NCBI GenBank assembly: GCA_963422415.1
Contig: OY729430.1
Location: 1,364,001 to 1,428,000 of the forward strand
Reading direction: 5' to 3'
Length of the DNA stretch: 64,000 bases
DNA from: Bin34 sp963422415
GTDB lineage: Bacteria; Chloroflexota; Anaerolineae; Caldilineales; Caldilineaceae
Shown: positions 39,401-47,014 of the stretch, piece after piece
How positions within the stretch are numbered: position 1 is the first letter of the stretch
How the letters are laid out: the number at the start of each line of letters is the position of its first letter
The notes under the pieces: generated by a model
What the model was told of the DNA's origin: nothing
The model's input: the letters and a program-made list of their open reading frames with translations, nothing else
The model's database searches: none
Translations under genes and position numbers: made by a program

Positions 39401-40214
39401 AATGGAGGGCCGTCAGGCCGGCGAAGAGGGCGGGCGGCAGCCTCTGCAGTCCATTGTAGCTCAGGTCCAGGGTGTGCAAGTTCCCAAGGCCGGCGAAGAG
39501 GGCGGGCGGCAGCCTCTGCAGACCGTTGCCGCTCAGGTCCAGGGTGTGCAAGTTCCCAAGGCCGGCGAAGAGGGCGGGCGGCAGGGTAGCCAGCGCCTGG
39601 CCGCTCAGATCCAACGTGCGCAGGCCCTGCAGGCCCACAAGATCGTGGGCCTGCAGGGCCGTCAGGTCCACGATGCGCAGGTCGGTGACGGCGGCCAGGT
39701 GCGGCGCCGTCACCTGTGCACAGCCCAGTCCGATCTGGACCTCCAGCGCCGCCACCACGGCCTGCGTGCGACCGTGCAATGGCCCGCTGCCGCACCACGC
39801 CTCGTCCGTGAACCAGACCAGCGTGGCCGCGTAGCGCAGAGGGGCCGCGCCCACCGGCGGGGCCGGGTTCACGGCGCGCACGACCCCGTCCGGCCCGATG
39901 TGCAGCTCGAAGCTGTACGCACCCGCGGGAGCGGATGCCGTCACGGTGCGCACCACCGGCGCCCAAGGCCGGAATCCAGCCGGCACCGTGAACAGCCGCG
40001 CCCCCGGCGAGCGAGCCTGGCTCTGCGCGGACAGGGTGGCCGTCACCTGCCGGCCCCGGCGCACCAGCCGGTAGACGTCCTCCTGCACCGCCGCCCGCTC
40101 GTCCTCATACGTCCCCTGCACCACCCGTTCCGCGGCGCCGGTCGGCGCCGCCGCACTCAGACCCAACACCAAGCCCAGTGCGGCGCACCACAGCCAGCGA
40201 ACTCTGATCTGCAT
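36456..40214 (-). CDS. Giant secreted leucine-rich-repeat protein 1
   Basis: A 1,252-residue protein. A Sec signal peptide 'MQIRVRWLWCAALGLVLGLSAAAPTGAA' is followed by one copy of the beta domain shared with the FN3 protein ('FTVPAGFRP...FELHIGPDGVVRAV'), then a first LRR block of typical 'LPPALFAGLASLHTLDLSGN' repeats (about residues 190-700). A linker with 'DDCIVLLTLGTV...PITQWDGVDVVEDRVVGLRL' resembles the cap (LRRNT_2) of plant-type LRRs and opens a second block of 24-residue 'LTGPLPPEWGQLHRLEWLDLS' repeats to the end. Several 72-bp units near 37660-37890 are practically identical. AGGAGAG site 6 nt before the ATG. Likely extracellular or surface protein for protein-protein contact; partner unknown. 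Divergent twin of the gene at 41115. Confidence 0.88.
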   Translation of the reverse strand: MQIRVRWLWCAALGLVLGLSAAAPTGAAERVVQGTYEDERAAVQEDVYRLVRRGRQVTATLSAQSQARSPGARLFTVPAGFRPWAPVVRTVTASAPAGAYSFELHIGPDGVVRAVNPAPPVGAAPLRYAATLVWFTDEAWCGSGPLHGRTQAVVAALEVQIGLGCAQVTAPHLAAVTDLRIVDLTALQAHDLVGLQGLRTLDLSGQALATLPPALFAGLGNLHTLDLSGNGLQRLPPALFAGLGNLHTLDLSYNGLQRLPPALFAGLTALHSLDLSHNGLHPLPVGIFADLGNLHTLDLSHNDPYARYRQPAQTVVLSAGLFTGLGNLHTLDLSHSDLYPLPAGLFAGLASLHTLDLSGNTLDLSNNRLRTLPPALFAGLASLHTLDLSNNRLRTLPPALFAGLASLHTLNLNSSDLQTLPPALFAGLASLHTLDLSGNRLQTLPPALFAGLASLHTLNLASLYTLDLPSWHTLDLSGNRLQTLPPALFAGLASLHTLNLNSNDLQTLPPALFAGLASLHTLHLSHNDLRPLPPALFAGLASLHTLDLSHNDLHPLPAGLFAGLESLHTLDLIQRYLAPPSPAAIAEICANGIVVPHPSLHPDLVDDCIVLLTLGTVLAGNVLFPFWDVTVPITQWDGVDVVEDRVVGLRLASRRLAGSLPPAMSQLQRLEWLDLSDNALKGPLPPEWGRMRRLERLDLSGNTLPGPLPEAWSQLERLEWLDLSHNVLRGPLPEAWGQLRRLEWLDLSHNVLRGPLPEAWGQLRRLEWLDLSHNILPGPLPPEWGQLHRLEWLDLSHNVLPGPLPPEWGQLHRLEWLDLSHNVLPGPLPPEWGQLHRLEWLDLSHNVLPGPLPPEWGQLHRLERLALSNNALTGPLPPEWGQLERLERLALSDNALTGPLPPEWGQLHRLEWLDLSDNEFANNLSGNALTGPLPPEWGRMHRLNWLDLSDNALPGPLPPEWGQLHRLEWLDLSHNILPGPLPPEWGQLERLERLALSDNALTGPLPPEWGRMHRLEWLDLSDDEFANNLSGNALTGPLPPEWSQLHRLKHLNLSYNALTGPLPPEWGQMIQLWGLDLHSNALAGSLPPEWGQLERLKHLDLSNNALTGPLPEAWSQLEWRLEQLDLSDNALTGPLPPEWGQLHRLEWLDLSHNVLPGPLPEAWSQMPRLDHLDLSDNILTGPLPEAWSQMPRLEWLDLSYNDLTGPLPEAWSQLRRMDLSGNILTGPLPEAWSQLRRLDLSGNDLTGPLSSE

Positions 40215-40457
40215 TGGGGACTCTCCTGAAGTGTCGTGCTGCCAGCGACCGCACGCACCAGCATCATACCACCCCGCCCAGACGCAGCCGGCCGCCCCTG
40301 GGACCCCTGCACGGAGCCCAGGCCAACGGTCCCCACCAGCCTGCCGCACCCCATTCGATAGCCGGCGCAGGGCGACGGCGCGCCACCCGAGCCGGGGGCT
40401 GCAATTGGTTTGACGTCCAGCTGCTGCAGGCGGAGCCTTTCCACGCCGCGACCGCCT
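39446..40457 (-). repeat. Left arm of 1,012-bp inverted repeat
   Basis: Read on the minus strand this is the same as 40872-41883 wherever I compared it, from the upstream region through signal peptide, beta domain and the first LRRs. Identity stops at ACTGC|AG versus ACTGC|GG inside the third LRR. Confidence 0.9.
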
Positions 40458-40871
40458 AATCTGGAAGCGGAGGGCAGGCACAACATCCCAGCGCATTCGT
40501 GAAGCAGCCCCAGTGGGCTTTCAACGATCGCGCCATCCTGGCCAGCCCCTCCCCATATCAACGATTTCCAGGGCTCGCCACCTACGAAGCCATCTATGGA
40601 ATAAGGAGAGAGGACATCGAGACGGCCCTGACCCTCATCCAGGACAAGACCAACGCGGTGCTGGTCAAGAAATGGCAAAGCGTGACCATTGACGTCTGAC
40701 GCGTAGCGGCAAGTTGCCTTGGATCCTGCCGCCATAACCGTGATTCGTCGTGATGTCCGCATAGCGGGCCGCATGGGCCGGTTCTCTGTGCCTGTGCCCA
40801 GAGCCATGGGAGACCATGGCGACTGAAGGAATTGTCTGTCTGCCGCACAGGCACAGCGGAGGCCCAGACAG
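40458..40871. other. 414-bp spacer between the inverted-repeat arms
   Basis: Separates the divergent promoter regions of the two LRR genes. It contains a small plus-strand frame at 40499-40699 (GTG start, 66 codons, 'AFNDRAILASPSPYQRFPGL...' to '...VLVKKWQSVTIDV') that looks protein-like but matches nothing I recognise; it may be the tail of a lost gene. The right 38 bp (40834-40871) belong to dispersed repeat A. Confidence 0.6.
40499..40699 (+). CDS. Small unknown frame in the inverted-repeat spacer
   Basis: 66 codons with balanced composition (Ile, Glu, Lys, Asp rich, unlike shadow frames). No ribosome site is evident and it has no family match. It could be a remnant of a larger gene whose 5' part was replaced when the inverted repeat formed. 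Confidence 0.3.
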   Translation: MKQPQWAFNDRAILASPSPYQRFPGLATYEAIYGIRREDIETALTLIQDKTNAVLVKKWQSVTIDV

Positions 40872-40975
40872 AGGCGGTCGCGGCGTGGAAAGGCTCCGCC
40901 TGCAGCAGCTGGACGTCAAACCAATTGCAGCCCCCGGCTCGGGTGGCGCGCCGTCGCCCTGCGCCGGCTATCGAA
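40834..40975 (+). repeat. Dispersed repeat A, copy 3
   Basis: Matches 31253-31402 in inverted orientation; overlaps the right inverted-repeat arm. Copy 2 (40366-40457) is in the left arm and is cut off at the arm's inner edge. Confidence 0.7.
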
Positions 40976-41883
40976 TGGGGTGCGGCAGGCTGGTGGGGAC
41001 CGTTGGCCTGGGCTCCGTGCAGGGGTCCCAGGGGCGGCCGGCTGCGTCTGGGCGGGGTGGTATGATGCTGGTGCGTGCGGTCGCTGGCAGCACGACACTT
41101 CAGGAGAGTCCCCAATGCAGATCAGAGTTCGCTGGCTGTGGTGCGCCGCACTGGGCTTGGTGTTGGGTCTGAGTGCGGCGGCGCCGACCGGCGCCGCGGA
41201 ACGGGTGGTGCAGGGGACGTATGAGGACGAGCGGGCGGCGGTGCAGGAGGACGTCTACCGGCTGGTGCGCCGGGGCCGGCAGGTGACGGCCACCCTGTCC
41301 GCGCAGAGCCAGGCTCGCTCGCCGGGGGCGCGGCTGTTCACGGTGCCGGCTGGATTCCGGCCTTGGGCGCCGGTGGTGCGCACCGTGACGGCATCCGCTC
41401 CCGCGGGTGCGTACAGCTTCGAGCTGCACATCGGGCCGGACGGGGTCGTGCGCGCCGTGAACCCGGCCCCGCCGGTGGGCGCGGCCCCTCTGCGCTACGC
41501 GGCCACGCTGGTCTGGTTCACGGACGAGGCGTGGTGCGGCAGCGGGCCATTGCACGGTCGCACGCAGGCCGTGGTGGCGGCGCTGGAGGTCCAGATCGGA
41601 CTGGGCTGTGCACAGGTGACGGCGCCGCACCTGGCCGCCGTCACCGACCTGCGCATCGTGGACCTGACGGCCCTGCAGGCCCACGATCTTGTGGGCCTGC
41701 AGGGCCTGCGCACGTTGGATCTGAGCGGCCAGGCGCTGGCTACCCTGCCGCCCGCCCTCTTCGCCGGCCTTGGGAACTTGCACACCCTGGACCTGAGCGG
41801 CAACGGTCTGCAGAGGCTGCCGCCCGCCCTCTTCGCCGGCCTTGGGAACTTGCACACCCTGGACCTGAGCTACAATGGACTGC
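40872..41883 (+). repeat. Right arm of 1,012-bp inverted repeat
   Basis: Counterpart of 39446-40457. It includes a TATGAT (41061-41066) that may act as -10 for the LRR gene, present identically in both arms; no good -35 is seen. Confidence 0.9.
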
Positions 41884-44615
41884 GGACCCTGCCGGCGGGG
41901 ATCTTCGCTGACCTTGGGAACTTGCACACCCTGGACCTGAGCGGCAACGATCTGCGGACCCTGCCGCCCGCCCTCTTCGCCGGCCTGACGGCCCTCCATT
42001 CCCTGGATCTGAGCCACAACGGTCTGCGTCCCCTGCCGGCGGGGATCTTCGCTGACCTTGGGAACTTGCACACCCTGGACCTGAGCTACAACTATAATTC
42101 TTACCGGCAGCCCATTATCTTGTCGGCGGGATCGTTCACCGGCCTTGGGAACTTGCACACCCTGGACCTGAGCCACAGCGATCTGCGGACCCTGCCGGCG
42201 GGGCTCTTCGCCGGCCTTGGGAACTTGCACACCCTGGACCTGAGCTACAGCAATCTGCGTCCCCTGCCGGCGGGGCTCTTCGCCGGTCTGGCATCCCTGC
42301 ACACCCTGGACCTGAGCCACAACTATCTGCAGACCCTGCCGCCCGCCCTCTTCGCCGGTCTGGCATCCCTGCACACCCTGGACCTGAGCTACAACTATCG
42401 TTACCCGCAGACCGCTATCTTGTCGGCGGGATCGTTCACCGGCCTTGGGAACTTGCACACCCTGGACCTGAGCCACAGCAGATTGCAGACCCTGCCGGCG
42501 GGGCTCTTCGCCGGTCTGGCATCCCTGCACACCCTGGACCTGAGCGGCAACGAGTGGTATGAGTATGCTCTGCCGCCCGCCCTCTTCGCCGGTCTTGGGA
42601 ACTTGCACACCCTGGACCTGAGCCACAACTATAATTCTTACCCGCAGCCCATTATCTTGTCGGCGGGATCGTTCACCGGCCTTGGGAACTTGCACACCCT
42701 GGACCTGAGCCACAACGATCTGCATCCCCTGCCGGCGGGGCTCTTCGCCGGTCTGGCATCCCTGCACACCCTGGACCTGAGCCACAACGATCTGCATCCC
42801 CTGCCGGCGGGGCTCTTCGCCGGTCTGGCATCCCTGCACACCCTGGACCTGAGCCACAACTATCGTTACCCGCAGACCGTTGTCTTGTCGGCGGGATTGT
42901 TCACCGGCCTTGGGAACTTGCACACCCTGGACCTGAGCGGCAACAGATTGCAGACCCTGCCGCCCGCCCTCTTCGCCGGTCTGGCATCCCTGCACACCCT
43001 GGACCTGAACGGCAACACCCGGGACCTGAACGGCAACGATCTGCGGACCCTGCCGCCCGCCCTCTTCGCCGGTCTGGCATCCCTGCACACCCTGGACCTG
43101 AGCGGCAACGATCTGCATCCCCTGCCGCCCGCCCTCTTCGCCGATCTGGCATCCCTGCACACCTTGGACCTGAGCGGCAACAGATTGCAGACCCTGCCGC
43201 CCGCCCTCTTCGCCGGCCTGACGGCCCTCCATTCCCTGGATCTGAGCCACAACGATCTGCGGACCCTGCCGGCAGATTTCGCCAACTTTTCAGCCCTGCG
43301 CGCGCTGAACCTGGACCATGCGCTGGACATCTCGCTGTTGGAGCCGTCATCTCGCTTTGCCATCGCCGAGGTCTGTACCAACGGTGTTGCTGTGTCTCGT
43401 CCTGTCGCTCGTCCAGATCTGGTCGGCGACTGCATCGTGCTGTTGTCTCTGCGCGCGGCCTTGGTCGACGATACCTCGTACTTGCATTGGACTGCCCTTG
43501 TCCCCATCACCCAGTGGAACGGCGTCGATGTAGTTGAGGATCGCGTAGTCGGGTTGCGTCTGGCCTCTCGTCGCTTGGCGGGATCCCTCCCCCCAGCGAT
43601 GAGCCAGCTTACCCAGCTGGAGCGCTTGGATTTGTCCGGCAACGACTTGACGGGGCCGCTGCCCCAGGCATGGAGCCAGCTTACCCAGCTGGAGCGCTTG
43701 GATTTGTCCGGCAACGACTTGACGGGGCCGCTGCCCCAGGCATGGAGCCAGCTTACCCAGCTGGAGCGCTTGGATTTGTCCGGCAACGACTTGACGGGGC
43801 CGCTGCCCCAGGCATGGAGCCAGCTTACCCAGCTGGAGCGCTTGGATTTGTCCGGCAACGACTTGACGGGGCCGCTGCTACCGGAGTGGGGTCAGCTGGA
43901 ACGGCTGGAATGGCTGGCTCTGTCCGACAATGCCTTGACGGGGTCGCTGCCCCAGACATGGGACCAGCTGGAACGGCTGGAATGGCTGGCTCTGTCCGAC
44001 AATGCCTTGACGGGGCCGCTGCCCCAGACATGGGACCAGCTGGAACGGCTGGAATGGCTGGCTCTGTCCGGCAACGACTTGACGGGGTCGCTGCCCCAGA
44101 CATGGGGCCAGCTGGAACGGCTGGAATGGCTGGCTCTGTCCGGCAACGACTTGACGGGGCCGCTGCCCCAGACATGGGGCCAGCTGGAACGGCTGGAATG
44201 GCTGGTTCTGTCCGGCAACGACTTGACGGGGTCGCTGCCCCAGGCATGGGGCCAGCTGGAACGGCTGGAATGGCTGGCTCTGTCCGACAATGCCTTGACG
44301 GGGCCGCTGCCCCAGGCATGGGGCCAGCTGAACCAATTGGAAGATCTGGCTCTGTCCGACAATGCCTTGACGGGGCCGCTGCCCCAAGCATGGGGCCAGC
44401 TGGAACGGCTGGAATGGCTGGATTTGTCCGGCAACGACTTGACGGGGCCGCTGCCCCAAGAATGGCATCAGTTGGCTCAATTGAAGGGGTTGTACTTGGA
44501 TTTTGTCCAAGCTTGCATACCTGTGTCTTGGCAGGGCCGCGACGATGCACCAACGATCTTCATCAAGGAATCCTCTTTGGTACAGAGCCGCTGCCGTTGG
44601 AGTGGAGCCAGATGA
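41115..44615 (+). CDS. Giant secreted leucine-rich-repeat protein 2
   Basis: A 1,166-residue divergent twin of LRR protein 1. The first 256 or so residues are identical (signal peptide, beta domain, first two LRRs). The first LRR block then follows a different repeat order, with inserted units such as 'LSYNYNSYRQPIILSAGSF'. A linker 'GDCIVLLSLRAALVDDTSYL' and 'PITQWNGVDVVEDRVVGLRL' leads to a second block of 'LTGPLPQAWSQLTQLERLDLSGND' repeats; the first four units (43609-43880) are 72-bp near-identical tandem copies. The C-terminus ends in a non-LRR tail 'ASLVQSRCRWSGAR'-like stretch. AGGAG site 9 nt before the ATG. Its 3' end (44410-44713) is duplicated inverted at 46711-47014. Confidence 0.88.
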   Translation: MQIRVRWLWCAALGLVLGLSAAAPTGAAERVVQGTYEDERAAVQEDVYRLVRRGRQVTATLSAQSQARSPGARLFTVPAGFRPWAPVVRTVTASAPAGAYSFELHIGPDGVVRAVNPAPPVGAAPLRYAATLVWFTDEAWCGSGPLHGRTQAVVAALEVQIGLGCAQVTAPHLAAVTDLRIVDLTALQAHDLVGLQGLRTLDLSGQALATLPPALFAGLGNLHTLDLSGNGLQRLPPALFAGLGNLHTLDLSYNGLRTLPAGIFADLGNLHTLDLSGNDLRTLPPALFAGLTALHSLDLSHNGLRPLPAGIFADLGNLHTLDLSYNYNSYRQPIILSAGSFTGLGNLHTLDLSHSDLRTLPAGLFAGLGNLHTLDLSYSNLRPLPAGLFAGLASLHTLDLSHNYLQTLPPALFAGLASLHTLDLSYNYRYPQTAILSAGSFTGLGNLHTLDLSHSRLQTLPAGLFAGLASLHTLDLSGNEWYEYALPPALFAGLGNLHTLDLSHNYNSYPQPIILSAGSFTGLGNLHTLDLSHNDLHPLPAGLFAGLASLHTLDLSHNDLHPLPAGLFAGLASLHTLDLSHNYRYPQTVVLSAGLFTGLGNLHTLDLSGNRLQTLPPALFAGLASLHTLDLNGNTRDLNGNDLRTLPPALFAGLASLHTLDLSGNDLHPLPPALFADLASLHTLDLSGNRLQTLPPALFAGLTALHSLDLSHNDLRTLPADFANFSALRALNLDHALDISLLEPSSRFAIAEVCTNGVAVSRPVARPDLVGDCIVLLSLRAALVDDTSYLHWTALVPITQWNGVDVVEDRVVGLRLASRRLAGSLPPAMSQLTQLERLDLSGNDLTGPLPQAWSQLTQLERLDLSGNDLTGPLPQAWSQLTQLERLDLSGNDLTGPLPQAWSQLTQLERLDLSGNDLTGPLLPEWGQLERLEWLALSDNALTGSLPQTWDQLERLEWLALSDNALTGPLPQTWDQLERLEWLALSGNDLTGSLPQTWGQLERLEWLALSGNDLTGPLPQTWGQLERLEWLVLSGNDLTGSLPQAWGQLERLEWLALSDNALTGPLPQAWGQLNQLEDLALSDNALTGPLPQAWGQLERLEWLDLSGNDLTGPLPQEWHQLAQLKGLYLDFVQACIPVSWQGRDDAPTIFIKESSLVQSRCRWSGAR

Positions 44616-44713
44616 TCCAACTGTGGCTGTTGGGTCTGAATGGCAACGACTTGACGCGAGGCCGCTGCCGCTGATCCAAGCCACGGTGGAGATACGGCGA
44701 CGGGCGTCTTGGG
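44410..44713 (+). repeat. 304-bp inverted duplication, plus-strand copy
   Basis: Covers the 3' end of LRR gene 2 and about 100 bp beyond. The minus-strand copy is 46711-47014. Only a handful of mismatches are visible. Confidence 0.88.
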
Positions 44714-44817
44714 TGGAGGATGGCGTGCTCTACGGTTCAGGAGCGTCCGACATGAAAGGGGGGTACCGCTGCTGCGGTAGAAGCCATGCGCGTGCTGCGA
44801 GATACTGGCATTCTGGC
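44711..44817 (+). pseudogene. 107-bp fragment of the M20 peptidase gene
   Basis: Matches 20308-20413 of the intact M20 gene with few mismatches and one added base, covering the 'VEDGVLYGSGASDMKGG...RVLRDTGIL' region. It shares a GGG with the end of the preceding LRR-derived segment, so the junction lies in a 3-bp microhomology. Confidence 0.85.
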
Positions 44818-45080
44818 AATCAAGTCCTGAGGACCAGCGGACAAGAGAGTTTCCACCAACGCCAACGCTGTCTGCAGGCCTACCGGCGAGCTCCCGTCGT
44901 CACCCTGTTACGGAGGCGTGTTCAATACTTGGAGTTGGTGGAGACCTTCCGCCCGGATCAGGAATCCTTGATGCACCGTCTGGACGGGCACCAATCCATG
45001 ATCAGCGCGGGCAAGCTGAAGAAAGCAGTGGGCTGGTCTCCTCGCTCCTCTTGCCTTGGCGCGATCTGCCCTAGGTCGGT
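44818..45080 (+). pseudogene. SDR/epimerase C-terminal fragment
   Basis: Directly after the M20 fragment, an open frame reads 'VQYLELVETFRPDQESLMHR' then 'LDGHQSMISAGKLKKAVGWSPRSS'. The 'G-x-S-x-I-S-x-x-K-x-x-x-x-L/V-G-W-x-P' pattern is the tail of NAD-dependent epimerase/dehydratases. No N-terminal Rossmann part is nearby. Confidence 0.55.
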
Positions 45081-45201
45081 TCTTTGCCCGAGACCCCAAG
45101 AGGAGGGATGGGCCAGCCGTCAATGGCAGGGAATGCCTCTTGACCAGACATGGATTCTCCAAGCATTGTACTGTCCCTTTCGAAATGCCTCCGCATATGG
45201 T

Positions 45202-45948
45202 TCAGAGATCCTGTCGCAGGACAGGGGAGTGAGACAAGAAGTAGCCTTGGCCTTCGTTGCACAGGTAGTGTGGGCGGGGCGGGTTTGGCTCCAGCTTGCG
45301 GCGCAGTGCCATTATCGTTGTCCGCACGGATGTCTCGCTGGCAGACAGCCCCGTTGTCTGTGTCAAGTGCCGGCCTAGCTGTGCAGCTGTGCAGGGACGA
45401 GGATAGCACTGGGCCAAAGCTGCCAACATGGCCAGTTCACGTGAGGAAAGGCTGTACTGCACTCCTTGCACTTCCACTTGTGCCCGAACAAGGTCTATAA
45501 CCAGACCGTACACCGGATAGGGCAGCAGATTGAGCACAAGTTGGGCCAGCCTGTCGGGAGCACAGGGTTTGGGCAGAAAGTGGGCTACCCGTATTAGGTG
45601 CGGGACGACATAGCCTGGCACCAAGGACGGCAATCCTCCTGTAGCCAGTACAATCGGTATGGCTTGATAACGCCAAGAATTGTTGGCTAGCTGTCCGCCA
45701 ACCCGATAAGGATCCACCAGTGGCAGTTCTTTGTACACGAATGTCTCATAGTGCATAGACGACGGGATCATAGTGTATTCGAGTATCAGCAGATGGGGTG
45801 CCCAAGTATGCATCTGCGCCAAAGCCTCTTCAAAGCTGGATGTCTGATGCACGGTCAGATGCCGTGCCCGCAGATGCTGCAAGTCCAAGGCTGATATCGA
45901 GGGGTCTACCCACAGAATACGGGGGACAAAGCCAGACTCAGACTGCAT
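45202..45948 (-). CDS. OmpR-like transcriptional regulator with degenerate receiver domain
   Basis: A 248-residue protein. Residues 8-160 resemble a receiver domain ('PRILWVDPSISALDLQHLRARHLTVHQ', 'LLILEYTMIPSS', 'AHFLPKPCAPDRLAQLVL'), but the phospho-acceptor position is Glu in 'ILEYTMI' rather than Asp, and an insertion follows it. The conserved Lys ('PKP') is kept. Residues 165-245 form a winged-helix Trans_reg_C domain: 'LSSRELAMLAALAQCYPRPCTAAQLGRHL' and 'VRTTIMALRRKLEPNPPRPHYLCNEGQGYFL'. GGAAG site 5 nt before the ATG at 45948. No sensor kinase nearby. It probably acts without phosphorylation, or in a constitutively active-like state since Glu mimics phospho-Asp. It is the only intact gene in the 44.6-48.4 kb mosaic. 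Confidence 0.8.
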   Translation of the reverse strand: MQSESGFVPRILWVDPSISALDLQHLRARHLTVHQTSSFEEALAQMHTWAPHLLILEYTMIPSSMHYETFVYKELPLVDPYRVGGQLANNSWRYQAIPIVLATGGLPSLVPGYVVPHLIRVAHFLPKPCAPDRLAQLVLNLLPYPVYGLVIDLVRAQVEVQGVQYSLSSRELAMLAALAQCYPRPCTAAQLGRHLTQTTGLSASETSVRTTIMALRRKLEPNPPRPHYLCNEGQGYFLSHSPVLRQDL

Positions 45949-46710
45949 TGTTCTTCCTTTGGCGAACAGGATATCCAATGGTCATGTAAATATGTATGAT
46001 GTGTCCATTGCAAGATGGATAAGGCATGTGTCAAAACTCCATAGACAGCGATGTACCCTTTGGAATTGATAAAGCTGGCTGGACTGAAGATGCAATTCCA
46101 GTGCATAAGAATCAAGCAGGGGTTGGTACGCTTGCTCTGCTCAATGTCTCTTCTGGTACAGTGTTGATGCCAAGCGGCCCTTGGGGAACGGATGACTACA
46201 TGCAATTGCCCTGACAGCTTGCCGGCAGCTTACTCCTAGGCGATGAGACCGGGTAAGTCCGATGCACTCTGCATCTGGCCTCTTGCCGTCTGGATGAACA
46301 GACGCGTGGCGACTTGACGAGATTGCACGGATTCCTCCAGTGGTTGGGAATGACTTCCACTCTACTCGTGTTCCGGACGTCTGACCATTGCCGCGGCGTA
46401 TTCCGAGCATATACGCCGCGTAACAATTCTGCCGTATGGTGGCCTTCGCTGCAGGAGCAAACGCCTGCAGCGAACCTAGAGAGGGATACGAACGTACATG
46501 ACGGCTTGATGTCTGCGACATCTGGATGGAATATCGCTTGGCGCCCCGAGCAAGTCGGCGCTGTTGGCATGCTCAGGTGGATTGAATTGACGAGCGGCTC
46601 TGCTCCTCGTCAGCCCATCCCGGTGCAGGGCTGTTCTGCCAAGCCTTTGGGATCCCGCCAGCCTGCAGGCAGACAATCCCTCAGTCCAGAAATGTCCTGT
46701 CAACAAGCTG
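45949..46710. other. Gene-free stretch upstream of the regulator
   Basis: About 760 bases without a supported gene. The regulator's promoter should be near 45960-46030, an AT-richer patch containing TTGCAA and TATTTA-like elements on the minus strand, not strong enough to call. Confidence 0.4.
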
Positions 46711-47014
46711 CCCAAGACGCCCGTCGCCGTATCTCCACCGTGGCTTGGATCAGCGGCAGCGGCCTCGCGTCAAGTCGTTGCCGTTCAGACCCAACAGCCA
46801 CAGTTGGATCATCTGGCTCCACTCCAACGGCAGCGGCTCTGTGCCAAAGAGGATTCCTTGATGAAGATCGTTGGTGCATCGTCGCGGCCCTGCCAAGACA
46901 CAGGTATGCAAGCTTGGACAAAATCCAAGTACAATCCCTTCAATTGAGCCAACTGATGCCATTCTTGGGGGAGCGGCCCCGTCAAGTCGTTGCCGGACAG
47001 AGCCAGCCATTCCA
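46711..47014 (-). repeat. 304-bp inverted duplication, minus-strand copy
   Basis: Reverse complement of 44410-44713. Together the two copies flank the 2-kb segment holding the M20 and SDR fragments and the regulator gene. Confidence 0.88.

Noticed and set aside
40458..40871. Invertase-controlled phase-variation switch
   Set aside because: No recombinase gene or short recombination site is visible in the spacer, and flipping the spacer alone would not change the LRR genes. Homologous recombination remains possible and is covered in the findings.
41100..43250. 716-codon minus-strand frame opposite LRR gene 2 ('QGVQGCQTGEEGGRQG' repeats)
   Set aside because: Same explanation: antisense of the 'LPAGLFAGLASLHTLDLS' units.
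36456..44615. Diversity-generating retroelement (template/variable repeat pair)
   Set aside because: No reverse transcriptase gene and no adenine-specific differences between copies were noticed in the window.
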